NCBI GenBank assembly: GCA_004211695.1
Contig: SEEV01000071.1
Coordinates: 1-42,549 of the forward strand
Reading direction: 5' to 3'
Length of the DNA stretch: 42,549 nt
DNA from: Rhodococcus sp. (in: high G+C Gram-positive bacteria)
GTDB lineage: Bacteria; Actinomycetota; Actinomycetes; Mycobacteriales; Mycobacteriaceae
The notes beneath the pieces are model-generated. The model was given only the letters and a program-made list of their open reading frames with translations. It did no database searches and had not been told where the DNA came from. A program made the position numbers and the translations under genes. This document shows positions 20,414-29,482 of this stretch, one piece after another (within the stretch, counting starts at the first letter, position 1; each line of letters starts with the position of its first letter).

Positions 20414-20622
20414 GGCGACACCCCGTCCGTCGCACGAAGCTGCTCGCCCCGCTTTCTCCGAATGAACCCCGCAACCCGGGCTGCGGTGCGGAAGTTGTCG
20501 AGGTCGAGATCTTCCACCTCGACCACGACGTCGTGGGAGCCTTCGATGTACGTGACGATCTCCAGGGCCCGCAACGAACTCACCAATCCCAGGGTGAAGT
20601 AGTCGTCGTCGGGGCCGAGTTC
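20410..20622 (-). pseudogene. 5'-truncated acyl carrier protein (FkbJ-like), no start codon
   Basis: The last 70 residues of an ACP of the hydroxymalonyl/methoxymalonyl type: DDDYFTLGLVSSLRALEIV carries the phosphopantetheine Ser, and EDLDLDNFRT is the usual helix III region. Upstream of the Asp-rich stretch the frame has no ATG, GTG or TTG for more than 150 bases and its translation becomes Arg-rich nonsense, so helix I (about 20 residues) and the start are gone. The upstream monooxygenase gene reads through this stretch in another frame and stops at 20580, where a GTGA overlap could restart only a fragment from inside the Ser motif. It is probably non-functional unless a frameshift or sequence error is involved. 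Confidence 0.72.
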
Positions 20623-21695
20623 CGTCGACGTGTGACGCTGGTGATCACCAGTTCGTCGGCGTCGGTGAGCGTTCGCAGGCTGTCGAGTCGGTGCGCGACC
20701 GTGGAGGGCGCCCCCACGAACTGGGTGATCAGCCGATCCTCCACCGCGGCGCGTTCCGCCTCCCCGAGCGGCGCGGTGTGCGCCGGGTCGGGGTACGGGA
20801 TCGCACCGTGCCCGCTGCGGATGCTGTGCGTCCAGTGCCCGAACGTCGACGCCAGTTCCTGCGCGGTCGCATCGTCCTCCGCCACGACGGTGTCGGCGGA
20901 GACGACGACGTACGGCCTCTGCAGCGTCGCCGACGGGCGGAACGCGGCACGGTAGGCCTCGACCGCTTCGATCGTCGTCGACGGGCTGACGTGGTAGTTC
21001 GCACCGAAGGGCAGCCCCAACCGGCCGGCCAGTTCGGCGCTCGGCCCTGCACTGCTGCCGAACACCCACACCTCGACGTCCGCGCCCTCCCCGGGGCTCG
21101 CGTGGAGTTCGATCCCGTCCGGAGTGCGGTAGGTGCCGCCGAGCAGGGCCAGGATGTCGTCGACCTGCCCGTCGAACGCGGGTGACAGCGCACCCGGCTG
21201 CTGCAGGACCGACTGCGCCGCGGTGAGCCGCGGAGACAGCAGGAGACCGGACGGATCGAACGGCGCCGGGATCACGACACCGTCCCGGATCTCGGTCTCC
21301 CGGCGGGGCGGGGCCGGCTGGTTGTTGCGTTCCGCAACCGCTTTCAACGCCTCGGCCCGCCGCTGGCCCGACAGTCCGAGCCCGAGGTCCAGGCGACCCG
21401 GGTACAGCGCGTCGACGGTGCCGAACGCCTCGACCACGGCCGCAGCGGTGGTGTGCCCCAGCTGCACCGCGGCGGCGCCGATCCGGAGCCTGCTCGTCGC
21501 CGCGGCCAGGATCCCGACGAGCACGGCCGGTGAGGAGCTGGCGACGCCCACGAAGTGGTGCTCGGCAACCCAGTACCGCTTGTATCCCCACGATTCGGCG
21601 TGCTGGGCGAGGTCGACGGTGTTCCGCAGCGCCGTGCGCGCGGTGGCGCCTTCACTGACGGGCGACAGATCGAGGACGGACAGCGGAGTGGTCAT
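20580..21695 (-). CDS. Luciferase-like (LLM) flavin monooxygenase with replaced C-terminus
   Basis: A 371-residue luciferase-like oxidoreductase of the group-1/YhbW type: SVLDLSPVSEG at the start, WVAEHHFV, PAVLVG, and the RLDLGLGLS region of the flavin barrel. Members normally end about 20 residues after the ITS(V/M) strand with an Arg/Tyr-rich helix. Here the family sequence stops at ELVITSVT, and the final 16 residues are an out-of-frame reading of the ACP gene, ending in TSPWDW. The barrel core appears complete, so activity may survive. The ATG at 21695 overlaps the previous stop by four bases. It is the last gene of the sulfur island (substrate unknown). Confidence 0.85.
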   Translation of the reverse strand: MTTPLSVLDLSPVSEGATARTALRNTVDLAQHAESWGYKRYWVAEHHFVGVASSSPAVLVGILAAATSRLRIGAAAVQLGHTTAAAVVEAFGTVDALYPGRLDLGLGLSGQRRAEALKAVAERNNQPAPPRRETEIRDGVVIPAPFDPSGLLLSPRLTAAQSVLQQPGALSPAFDGQVDDILALLGGTYRTPDGIELHASPGEGADVEVWVFGSSAGPSAELAGRLGLPFGANYHVSPSTTIEAVEAYRAAFRPSATLQRPYVVVSADTVVAEDDATAQELASTFGHWTHSIRSGHGAIPYPDPAHTAPLGEAERAAVEDRLITQFVGAPSTVAHRLDSLRTLTDADELVITSVTRRRNSAPTTTTSPWDW

Positions 21696-22627
21696 GAGGG
21701 CACCTTCTGGAGAGAGCGGGGATGGACAGCGCGGTGGCTGCGGGGTGCACCGAGTCCGAGGTGCTGCCGCAGCGTGGGGGCGGTGTAGTCGGTGCGCAGA
21801 ACGCCACGTTCCTGGAGCAGCGGCACCACCGTGTCGACGAACTCGTCGAGCCCGGCCGGGGTGATGTGGGAGGAGAGGACGAACCCGTCCACCGCCTCCC
21901 CGTGGACCCACCGGACGATCCGGTCCGCGACGGACCCGGCAATACCGGCCGTCGTGTCGAGGAGAATCTGCATCGTCACGGCGGCGAGGACCTTCACCGC
22001 GCCGGCGGGCCGGCCGGCATCGACCGTCCGGCGCTCGAGGTCGGCGTGGAACGCGCGGGCGTCCTCGAACGTGGCGAGCGGAGCGATGATGACGTCGCCG
22101 TGGCGGGCGGCGAGATCCCGGTCGGCCGGGCGCTCACCCGAGACGATCACCACCGGCTGCGCCTGCGGGCTGCGTGGCACGGTGAACCGTCCGCCGATGC
22201 CGAAGTGCCTGCCCCGGTGATAAAACGCGCCGGCGGTGGGATCCGAGACGAATCTTCCCGCGCCGCGGTCGACGGTCACGACGCCCTCGGCCCAGGAATC
22301 CCACAGGGTGCGGGCGGTGTCGACGAACTCCGCCGCCCGCTCGTCCGCGGCCGTCACGACGTTCCATGCCGCCCTGCCACCGGACAGGTGATCGAGTGAG
22401 GCCAGCTGGCGGGCCACGTCGTACGGTTCGGCGGAGGTCGTGTCCAGCGTCACCGCGAGCCCCACCGTGTCGGTGAACCCGGCGAGCGCGTTCGCCGCGG
22501 TGACGCTGTCGGCGAGGACGAAGTCGAATCTCCCCCGCTCCGCGGTGCGGGCGGCATCCGCGAGGACGGCGAAGTCCGTCCGGCCCGCGGGCGCCGCCGC
22601 CCCGAGCACGACCTGCTTCTCGGCCAT
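21692..22627 (-). CDS. Short NtaA/SnaA/DszA-type FMN monooxygenase
   Basis: A 311-residue relative of the nitrilotriacetate / DszA monooxygenase family: TAERGRFDFVLAD, SAEPYDVARQ, LDHLSGGRAAWNVVT, then GGRFTVPRSPQ and ITPAGLDEFVDTVVPLLQERG near the end. Typical members have about 440 residues. This one lacks the long N-terminal substrate loop and the internal GENFRRGG insertion seen in its relatives at 23424 and 31499, so it may be a specialised or reduced paralogue. The family uses FMNH2 from a separate reductase to oxidise sulfones, aminopolycarboxylates and similar compounds. It is coupled to both neighbours: it starts 2 bases after the DUF1684 stop and ends in an ATGA overlap. Confidence 0.85.
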   Translation of the reverse strand: MAEKQVVLGAAAPAGRTDFAVLADAARTAERGRFDFVLADSVTAANALAGFTDTVGLAVTLDTTSAEPYDVARQLASLDHLSGGRAAWNVVTAADERAAEFVDTARTLWDSWAEGVVTVDRGAGRFVSDPTAGAFYHRGRHFGIGGRFTVPRSPQAQPVVIVSGERPADRDLAARHGDVIIAPLATFEDARAFHADLERRTVDAGRPAGAVKVLAAVTMQILLDTTAGIAGSVADRIVRWVHGEAVDGFVLSSHITPAGLDEFVDTVVPLLQERGVLRTDYTAPTLRQHLGLGAPRSHRAVHPRSLQKVPS

Positions 22628-22629
22628 GC

Positions 22630-23427
22630 CTACCGCGGGTTCTTCTCGCCGGCCTCGACCGCGAGCGTCAACCGGTTCTCGGCGGGCGCGACCGGGCAGG
22701 TGGCGTAGTCGGTGAACGCGCACGGCAGGTTGGCCGCCCGGTTGAAATCGAGGATCACCCGGCCGTCGGCGGCGGGGGCGTCCACGGCCAGGGACCGCGC
22801 CGCGGGGTACGTGCTGACGCCGCTGGTGGCGTCGGTGAACAGTACGTGCAGGCCACCGTTCTTGCCTGCGAACGCGATGAGTTCGTGTGCGGCGCCGTCG
22901 TACTCGAATGCGAGTGAGCCCAGCGCTGTGTGGTGGTGCTCGAGTCCCTCGACGACCGCACCCGTCGTCACGACGCGGGACTGCGGGAACGGGGTGAACG
23001 TTGCCGGCACGGCCCACTGCCGCGCGGGCAGGAACGTCGGGATGCCGGTGAACGCGGCGAGGGTGCCTGCCTCGGGATCGTGGATCCGCAGTGCGACGTC
23101 ACCGGTCCTCCGGATCACCTCGATGTTGCGGCTCCCGTGCCGCACGAGCAAACCGGGTGCACCCTCCAGAGGTGCGAGGGTCGCCGTGCCGTCGACCGCG
23201 TCGCCGTCGATCTCGAGACCGGCGTCGGCGGTCGCCGTGATCACCACCCCGTCCGCGTCGGCCCGCCACTTCCCGGGCAGGTCGGGGAACGTGGTGTCAG
23301 TCTCGACGAGCCAGTGCAACGCCGTGAGACTCAGCCATCCCAGCGGGTCGCGGAAAGACTCCTCCCGCGCCGAATGCCAGTCCTGCCAGTCCTGCTCGAA
23401 TGTCGCGCCTGCCGTGACTGCGGTCAT
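22630..23427 (-). CDS. DUF1684 family protein
   Basis: A 265-residue soluble protein of the DUF1684 family. Hallmarks are FRDPLGWLSLTALHWL near the N-terminus and, at the end, DFNRAANLPCAFTDYATCPVAP with two conserved Cys. No enzymatic role is established to my knowledge. It lies inside a chain of overlapping flavin monooxygenase genes (ATGA overlap with the one upstream), so it probably helps the same scavenging pathway, for example by handling a product. The ATG at 23427 was chosen because it makes that overlap and precedes the conserved region. Confidence 0.82.
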   Translation of the reverse strand: MTAVTAGATFEQDWQDWHSAREESFRDPLGWLSLTALHWLVETDTTFPDLPGKWRADADGVVITATADAGLEIDGDAVDGTATLAPLEGAPGLLVRHGSRNIEVIRRTGDVALRIHDPEAGTLAAFTGIPTFLPARQWAVPATFTPFPQSRVVTTGAVVEGLEHHHTALGSLAFEYDGAAHELIAFAGKNGGLHVLFTDATSGVSTYPAARSLAVDAPAADGRVILDFNRAANLPCAFTDYATCPVAPAENRLTLAVEAGEKNPR

Positions 23428-24788
23428 GATGCCCGAACTCCTTCTGTCTGGTGATGCGGATGGCGCAGTCCGAGATGACTGCGCAGGGTCGTCCCTGAGT
23501 ACTCGGAGCGGAAACTGCCGCGGTTCTGCAACTCCGGGACCACCTTCTCGACGAACTCGTCGAGCCCGGCCGGAGTGAGGTGCGGTACCAGGATGAAGCC
23601 GTCGCACGCGTCCGCCTGCACGTAGCGGTCGATCTCCTCGGCCACCTGGGCGGCGGTGCCGACGAACTGCTGGCGGGTGGTGACGGCGATGATCAGTTCG
23701 CGGATGCTGAGTTTCTCGGCCTCCGCCTTGGCCCGCCACTGGTCGGCGATCTCACGCGGATCCTTCGCGTGCCGGACCCGGCCGCGGGTGATATTGGAGT
23801 CCTCGGCCGGTTCGACGTCCGGCAGCGGGCCGTCCGGGTCGTACGCGGAAAGGTCCCGTCCCCAGACCTGTTCGAGGAACGCGATCGCGGTCTGGGGGCC
23901 CACCTGCTGGTGCCGGATGTGGTCGGCGCGTTCGGCCGCGTCTGCCGCGGAGTCCCCCAGCACGAAGGTCGCGGCGGGCAGCACCTTGAGATCGTCGTGG
24001 CCGCGTCCGTACTTCGCGAGTCTGCCCTTGACGTCCGCGTAGAACTTCTGGCCGTCCTCGAGGGATCCGTGGATGGTGAAGATCGCGTCCGCCTGCGCCG
24101 CACCGAATTCGCGGCCCTCGTCGGAATCGCCGGCTTGCAGCAGGACCGGATGCCCCTGCGGGCTCCGGGGAATCGTGAATCGTCCCCGGATGTCGAATTG
24201 CGATCCGGAATGGGCGACTTCGCGGATCGACGCATCCGCGGCGAACACCCCCCGTGCGCGGTCGATCTGCAGTGCAGCCGGATCCCAGCTGTCCCAGAGC
24301 TTGCGGGCGCCGTCGATCAGTTCGCCGGCGCGGACATATCGATCGGCGCGGTCGAGGTAGCCGCCGCGCCGGAAGTTCTCCCCCGTGAACGCGTCCGAGG
24401 ACGTCACCATGTTCCAGGCGGCCCGGCCGTCCGTCAGATGATCGAGCGAGGCGAATTGCCGTGCCAGCTCGTACGGTTCGTTGAACGTCGTGTTGATGGT
24501 CCCGGCGAGGCCCAGGTGTGTGGTCACTCCGGCGAGCGCGCCGAGCACCGTCAGCGTGTCGGGGCGGCCGACGACATCGAGATCGTGGATGCGGCCCCGG
24601 TGCTCACGCAGGCGCAGGCCCTCGGCGAGGAAGAAGAAGTCGAACAATCCGCGTTCGGCGGTCTCGGCGAGGTGCACGAACGAGTCGAAGTCGATCTGGC
24701 TCTTCGAGGCGGGGTCGCTCCACACGGTGGTGTTGTTGACTCCGGGAAAGTGCGCGGCGAGGTGAATCTGCTTGCGCTGGTTGCTCAT
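23424..24788 (-). CDS. NtaA/SnaA/DszA-family FMN-dependent monooxygenase
   Basis: A full-length (454 residues) member of the NtaA/SnaA/DszA group. It shows NNTTVWSDP, ETAERGLFDFFFLAEGLRL, VGRPDTLTVL, FNEPYELARQFASLDHL, GRAAWNMVTS, GENFRRGGYLDRADRY and QAGDSDEGREF. These enzymes use reduced FMN from a partner reductase to cleave C-S or C-N bonds. In rhodococci they commonly lie in sulfur-limitation loci, consistent with the SAM-type riboswitch upstream of this block. It is closely similar to the protein at 31499. The exact substrate cannot be read from sequence. It starts 4 bases after the preceding gene and its stop overlaps the DUF1684 start. Confidence 0.9.
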   Translation of the reverse strand: MSNQRKQIHLAAHFPGVNNTTVWSDPASKSQIDFDSFVHLAETAERGLFDFFFLAEGLRLREHRGRIHDLDVVGRPDTLTVLGALAGVTTHLGLAGTINTTFNEPYELARQFASLDHLTDGRAAWNMVTSSDAFTGENFRRGGYLDRADRYVRAGELIDGARKLWDSWDPAALQIDRARGVFAADASIREVAHSGSQFDIRGRFTIPRSPQGHPVLLQAGDSDEGREFGAAQADAIFTIHGSLEDGQKFYADVKGRLAKYGRGHDDLKVLPAATFVLGDSAADAAERADHIRHQQVGPQTAIAFLEQVWGRDLSAYDPDGPLPDVEPAEDSNITRGRVRHAKDPREIADQWRAKAEAEKLSIRELIIAVTTRQQFVGTAAQVAEEIDRYVQADACDGFILVPHLTPAGLDEFVEKVVPELQNRGSFRSEYSGTTLRSHLGLRHPHHQTEGVRAS

Positions 24789-24792
24789 GACG

Positions 24793-25926
24793 TCAGTCCT
24801 GTCCGGCGAAGTGGTTGGCGGGACGGCCGAGGCCGAGTCGTTCCCGGAGTAGTCCGCTGCCCGGACCCGGGTCGCCGGACCGCAGCAGGGGCAGGACGTG
24901 CTCGGTGATCGCGTCCAGTCCGGACGGCAGCGCGAGCGGGCGGAGCGTGACGCCGTCGACGTCCGCGGCCGTCACGTCGGTGATCAGCCGGGCCAGTCCC
25001 GGCGCGTCGCCGCGGTAGAGGACCGACTCCGGCTCGTACCGGCTGCCGGACCAGTTCTCCAGCTGCGCGAGGTCGTGTTCGGCGGCGTGGGCGGACTCGG
25101 CGATCACCACCTCGACGTCGAGAAGGATGCGGATAGAGTCGGGGTCACGGCCCGTCTCCTCGGCAGCCGTGCGCACCTGCGCTGCCCGCTGACGTGCGAC
25201 GTCCACGGTGGGTGCGCCGATGCGGATCACGTCGGCGCGCGCGGCGGCGATCCGGGTGGAGTGCTCGTCGCGGGCACCGATCACGACGAGGGACTGCCCC
25301 TGCGGCGACCGGGGCGTGATCGAGGGACCCTTCACCGTGAAGTGGGTTCCCTCGAAATCGATGTAGTGCAGCTTGTCCCGGTCGATGAAGCGGCCGGTGG
25401 CCGCGTCGCGGATTTCGGCGTCGCCCTCCCAGCTGTCCCACAGCAGGCTCACGACCTCGATCGCGTCGGCGGCTTCCGCCCACAGACTCTCGGCATCCTG
25501 GGCATCCTTGCGCCCGAACAGATTCGCCTGGGCCTGTCCGGCCGACACGTCCACCTGCCACCCCGCGCGGCCGAGCGACGCGTGGTCGAGGCTCGCGATC
25601 GCCTTGGAGACGTGGAACGGTTCGGTGTGGGTGACGGTCACCGTGGGCACCAGGCCGATGCGCTCGGTGGCGGCGACGGCGCGTGCCGCGATCGCCACGG
25701 CATCCAGGTGCCCGCGTTGATCGGCGTGCCCCGTCGTGGCGATCGCGAAGGAATCACCGAGAAACGCGAGGTCCACTCCGGCCGCGTCGGCCTGTCCGAG
25801 CAGTCCGGTCCAGTAACCGGCGGTGAAGAGATCCTCGGCGCGCGAGTCCGGGCGACGCCAGGACTGCGGATGAATTCCCGTGCCGTACAGATCGACGGCG
25901 ACGAGTGGGAAGCGTGGCTCAGGCAT
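24793..25926 (-). CDS. LLM-class flavin-dependent monooxygenase
   Basis: A 377-residue luciferase-like oxidoreductase. Visible landmarks are [57 protein letters not shown] and [14 protein letters not shown]. It lacks the large insertions of the NtaA type and is a paralogue of the protein at 32909, sharing the WDSWE/IRD/HYIDF block. Its ATG overlaps the transporter ATPase stop by eight bases, so expression is tied to uptake; it probably acts on a compound brought in by that transporter or on a breakdown product (inference). Confidence 0.86.
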   Translation of the reverse strand: MPEPRFPLVAVDLYGTGIHPQSWRRPDSRAEDLFTAGYWTGLLGQADAAGVDLAFLGDSFAIATTGHADQRGHLDAVAIAARAVAATERIGLVPTVTVTHTEPFHVSKAIASLDHASLGRAGWQVDVSAGQAQANLFGRKDAQDAESLWAEAADAIEVVSLLWDSWEGDAEIRDAATGRFIDRDKLHYIDFEGTHFTVKGPSITPRSPQGQSLVVIGARDEHSTRIAAARADVIRIGAPTVDVARQRAAQVRTAAEETGRDPDSIRILLDVEVVIAESAHAAEHDLAQLENWSGSRYEPESVLYRGDAPGLARLITDVTAADVDGVTLRPLALPSGLDAITEHVLPLLRSGDPGPGSGLLRERLGLGRPANHFAGQD

Positions 25927-27577
25927 GAATCGATTCCTTCGGCTGTGCGGAGCGTGGACGTACGACGGATCGTCCCGGGATCGCGTCGAGCAGCTGCCGG
26001 GTGTAGTCGTGGCGGGGATTGTCGAAAATTTGTGCTGCGGTTCCGAATTCGACGATCCGACCGGAACGCATCACGGCGACCGTGTCGCTGATCTGCCGGA
26101 CCACGGCGAGGTCGTGCGAGATGAACAGATAGCTCAGGCCGAGTTCCTGCTGCAGGTCCTCGAGCAGTCCGAGGATCTGCGACTGCACCGAGACGTCGAG
26201 GGCCGACACCGGTTCGTCGAGCACCACGAGTTCGGGGTGCAGGGCCAGTGCGCGTGCGATGGCGACCCGCTGACGTTGCCCGCCGGACAGTTCGGCGGGC
26301 CTGCGGTCCAGGAAGGTGCGGGGTAACGCCACCTGCTCGAGCAGTTCGGCTACCCGCGCCGCGCGTTCCGTCCTGGTTCCGACACCGAACGCACCGAGCG
26401 GTTCCGCCACGATGTCGGCGACGGCCAGTTTCGGGTCGAGGGAGGCGTACGGGTTCTGGTACACGATCTGCACGCGCCGGCGCAGGGCACGCAGGGCTCC
26501 GCCGCGCAGGGTGGTGACATCCCGGCCGTCGAACTCGACGCGTCCCCCGGTGGGAGCCTCGAGCCGGATGGCGATCCGCGCCACCGTGGACTTCCCCGAC
26601 CCGGACTCTCCGACCAGCGACAGCGTGCGTCCGCGCGGGACCTCGAACGAGACGTCCTGGACGGCGTCGATGGCCGTGCGCCGATCGATCCGGAACGTCC
26701 GGGACACGCCGGACACGCGCAGCAGGGCGTCGGGGACGACTCCCGCGGCATCCTCGTCGCGGTCACGTCCCCGCTCCACCGAGAGACTGGGTGCGGCGGC
26801 CAGCAGGGTGCGGGTGTATTCGTGCTGCGGGTTCTCGAGGATCTCGCGGGCAGGTCCCGACTCGACCACCTCGCCCTGGCTCATCACCACGATCCGGTCG
26901 GCCCGGTCGGCGGCAACACCCAGGTCGTGCGTGATCAGCAGGACCGCGGTGCCGGTTTCGGCGATCCGCGCGTCGAGATGATCCAGAATCCGGCGCTGGA
27001 CGGTGACGTCGAGAGCACTGGTCGGTTCGTCGGCGATCACGAGTTCCGGACTGCACGCCAGCGCGATCCCGATCAGGACACGTTGCCGTTGCCCGCCCGA
27101 CAGGTCCTGCGGGTACTGCCGCGCCCGCACTTCGGGGTTGTCGATCCCGGCCTCGGCGAGGATGCGCACCGCCTCGAGTTGGGCGGTCCGCCGGTCGGCG
27201 AGGCCGTGGATCCGCAGGACCTCCGCCACCTGCCCACCGACCCGCTGGACGGGGTTGAGCGACGTCGTCGGGTCCTGGGGAACGAGGCCGATCCGGGCGC
27301 CGCGGATCCGGCCCAGCGCGCGCTCCGATTTGGTGTCGAGGCGTTCCCCGTCGAACGTGACGGTGCCGCCCACGGCGCGTCCGCTCCCGGCGAGCAGTCC
27401 GAGGATCGCGTGCGCCGTGGTGGATTTTCCGGAGCCGGACTCGCCGACCACGGCCACCACCTCTCCTCGCCCGACGGTCAGGTCGACGCCCTTCACGGCC
27501 ACGACGGGATCGCTGAGGCTCCCGTACGCCACCCGCAATCCGGAGACCTGCAGCAGCGGGGTGTCGTTCGCGCTCAT
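25919..27577 (-). CDS. ABC transporter, fused double ATPase (oligopeptide/nickel DppD-DppF type)
   Basis: A 552-residue protein with two complete nucleotide-binding domains of the oligopeptide family. Domain 1 has Walker [10 protein letters not shown] (about 45), signature LSGGQRQRV (about 163) and Walker [12 protein letters not shown]. Domain 2 repeats GESGSGKST (near 325), LSGGQRQRV and [11 protein letters not shown]. Each is followed by the PxHxYT-like tail typical of the family ([22 protein letters not shown]). It powers the two permeases encoded just upstream. GsiA-like fused ATPases serve glutathione and peptide uptake, so a sulfur-containing peptide or ester substrate is plausible but inferred. 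The ATG at 27577 overlaps the permease stop (ATGA). Confidence 0.93.
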   Translation of the reverse strand: MSANDTPLLQVSGLRVAYGSLSDPVVAVKGVDLTVGRGEVVAVVGESGSGKSTTAHAILGLLAGSGRAVGGTVTFDGERLDTKSERALGRIRGARIGLVPQDPTTSLNPVQRVGGQVAEVLRIHGLADRRTAQLEAVRILAEAGIDNPEVRARQYPQDLSGGQRQRVLIGIALACSPELVIADEPTSALDVTVQRRILDHLDARIAETGTAVLLITHDLGVAADRADRIVVMSQGEVVESGPAREILENPQHEYTRTLLAAAPSLSVERGRDRDEDAAGVVPDALLRVSGVSRTFRIDRRTAIDAVQDVSFEVPRGRTLSLVGESGSGKSTVARIAIRLEAPTGGRVEFDGRDVTTLRGGALRALRRRVQIVYQNPYASLDPKLAVADIVAEPLGAFGVGTRTERAARVAELLEQVALPRTFLDRRPAELSGGQRQRVAIARALALHPELVVLDEPVSALDVSVQSQILGLLEDLQQELGLSYLFISHDLAVVRQISDTVAVMRSGRIVEFGTAAQIFDNPRHDYTRQLLDAIPGRSVVRPRSAQPKESIHA

Positions 27578-28494
27578 CGCACTTCCCTCCGTTCGAGTGC
27601 ATGCCCGAGGCGGTGCGCCGACAGCACGACGGCCACGATCACCAGCCCGGGTAGGGTCGTCATCCACCACGCGGTGGCGAGGTAGTTCCGGCCCTCCGAG
27701 ATCAGCGAGCCCCATTCCGGGGTGGGCGGCACCGCGCCGAACCCGAGGAAGCTCAGCGACGACACGGCGAGCACCGCCATGCCGAATTCGACCGCCGCCA
27801 GGGCGACGACGGGTGCGTACGAGTTCCGCAGCACGTGACGACGCAGCACCGTGTGCCAGCGGACACCCGACGCGAACGCCGCCTCGACGTACAGCGACCG
27901 GCGGACGCGCAGCACCTCCGACCGCATCACCCGGGCGAAGTTCGCGATCAGCGACACTCCCACGGCGATCGCCACGTTGACCGTGCCGAACCCCAGTGCG
28001 GTCACCAGCGCGAGCGACAGCAGCAGCGCGGGTATCGACAGGAGGACGTCGACGATCCGCATCAGGCCGGCGTCCAGCGCACCTCCGACCGCACCCGACA
28101 GCAGACCGATCAGCGAACCCACGACCAGTGCGATGCCCACGGCCAGCAGCGTCGCGGTCAGCGACAGTCCGGCCCCGTGGACGACGCGGGTGTACACGTC
28201 GCGTCCGATGTTGTCGGTCCCGAACCAGTGTGCGGCGCTGGGCGCCTGCAGCTTCTGGGCGGGGATCCCGACCAGTGGGTCCCCGCTCGCGAACACCGAC
28301 GGCGCCACCGCGAATCCGACGGCGAGGAGGAGCACGGCCGCCGAGGCCACCGGTACGAGATTGCGGCGCAGCCACTCCGGCACGCCGTGTCCGCGGCGGT
28401 GCGGCCGGGGCGTGATCGAGGGCCGCGGTTCGTTCGGCGCGGCGTCGAAACCCTCGGCCTCGTCGATCAGTTCCCTGGTGAGGATGTCAGACAT
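27574..28494 (-). CDS. ABC transporter permease, DppC type
   Basis: A 306-residue inner-membrane permease. After a charged N-terminal tail of about 45 residues there is a first membrane helix, then the OppC N-terminal motif [16 protein letters not shown] and five more hydrophobic segments. The coupling loop with the ATPase is [21 protein letters not shown] (the EAA motif). Overlap with both the DppB-type permease (8 bases) and the ATPase (4 bases) shows one translational unit. Confidence 0.92.
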   Translation of the reverse strand: MSDILTRELIDEAEGFDAAPNEPRPSITPRPHRRGHGVPEWLRRNLVPVASAAVLLLAVGFAVAPSVFASGDPLVGIPAQKLQAPSAAHWFGTDNIGRDVYTRVVHGAGLSLTATLLAVGIALVVGSLIGLLSGAVGGALDAGLMRIVDVLLSIPALLLSLALVTALGFGTVNVAIAVGVSLIANFARVMRSEVLRVRRSLYVEAAFASGVRWHTVLRRHVLRNSYAPVVALAAVEFGMAVLAVSSLSFLGFGAVPPTPEWGSLISEGRNYLATAWWMTTLPGLVIVAVVLSAHRLGHALERREVR

Positions 28495-29479
28495 GAACCT
28501 TCTCCTCCAGATCCGCTGGGTCCTTGCTGGTGTTACGGCTTCGCCTGCCCTCGACGATCCTGGGGTCGATCAGCGGGTAGAGCAGATCGACCGCGAGATT
28601 GACGAGCACGTATACGAGGGAGCTCAGCACCACGATTCCCTGGACCACCGGAATGTCCTGCGCCATCACGGAAGTCTGCGTGAGCCGCCCGACACCGGCC
28701 CGCGAGAACACCGTCTCCACGACGACCGATCCGGCCAGCAGATTGCCCACGAGCACTCCGGCGATCGTGAACGCGGGAATGCTCGACAACCGCAGCGCGT
28801 GCCGCGTCTGGATCTGCCAGCGGGACGCGCCCTTCGCCCGTGCCGCCTCGATGAACGGTTGCCGCCACGTGGTCTGCAGACTCGCCGCGAGCACCTGGGC
28901 GATCACCGCGCCGGTCGGCAACGCGAGCGTCACCGCGGGGAGCACCAGTGTGGCGATCCCCTGGTCACCGAACGCCGGAAATACCTTCAGCCGGAACGAG
29001 AACACCTGCAGCAGAATCAGACCCACCCAGAACGTCGGCACCGCGACACCGAGGGGCGGCAGCGAGAACAGCAGGTCTCGCAGCCACCGGACCCCGGTGT
29101 AGGTGGCGAGGAACGCGACCGACGTCCCGAACACCACGGCGAGGACCAGCGCCGCGGACGCCAGCGCGAGGGTGCTGGGCAGCGCGTTGCCGATCGCCTC
29201 GGTCACCGATTGCCCGGTGGCGATCGAGTACCCGAAGTCGCCGCGCACGGCGTGGCTCAGCGAATTCCAGTACTGCACCCACACCGGCTGGTCGAGGCCG
29301 TACCGCGCCTGCAGTTCCGCGACCGCGGCCGCGTCGACCGTCGTTCCGGTGGTCGCCGAGTCGACGGCGATGCTCACCGGGTCGGACGGCAGCAGGAACA
29401 GCACGGCGAACGACACGGTGAACGTCGCCCACAGGACGGCTACCGCCTGCAGAACCCGTAGTCCGAGGTAGCGAATCAT
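28487..29479 (-). CDS. ABC transporter permease, DppB type
   Basis: A 330-residue permease with an N-terminal helix typical of DppB (RYLGLRVLQAVAVLW), the periplasmic segment including RYGLDQPVWVQYW and GDFGYSI, and the EAA coupling motif EAARAKGASRWQIQTRH. It pairs with the DppC-type protein encoded immediately downstream. It starts three bases after the binding-protein stop. Confidence 0.93.
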   Translation of the reverse strand: MIRYLGLRVLQAVAVLWATFTVSFAVLFLLPSDPVSIAVDSATTGTTVDAAAVAELQARYGLDQPVWVQYWNSLSHAVRGDFGYSIATGQSVTEAIGNALPSTLALASAALVLAVVFGTSVAFLATYTGVRWLRDLLFSLPPLGVAVPTFWVGLILLQVFSFRLKVFPAFGDQGIATLVLPAVTLALPTGAVIAQVLAASLQTTWRQPFIEAARAKGASRWQIQTRHALRLSSIPAFTIAGVLVGNLLAGSVVVETVFSRAGVGRLTQTSVMAQDIPVVQGIVVLSSLVYVLVNLAVDLLYPLIDPRIVEGRRSRNTSKDPADLEEKVHV

Positions 29480-29482
29480 GGC

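Noticed and set aside
22630..23427. Flavin reductase role for the gene between the monooxygenases
   Set aside because: The protein shows DUF1684 landmarks (NRAANLPCAF) and no flavin- or NAD(P)-binding motif.
27851..29461. Plus-strand open frame of 536 codons over the permease genes
   Set aside because: The minus strand encodes two permeases with EAA motifs and membrane segments; the plus frame is low-complexity.
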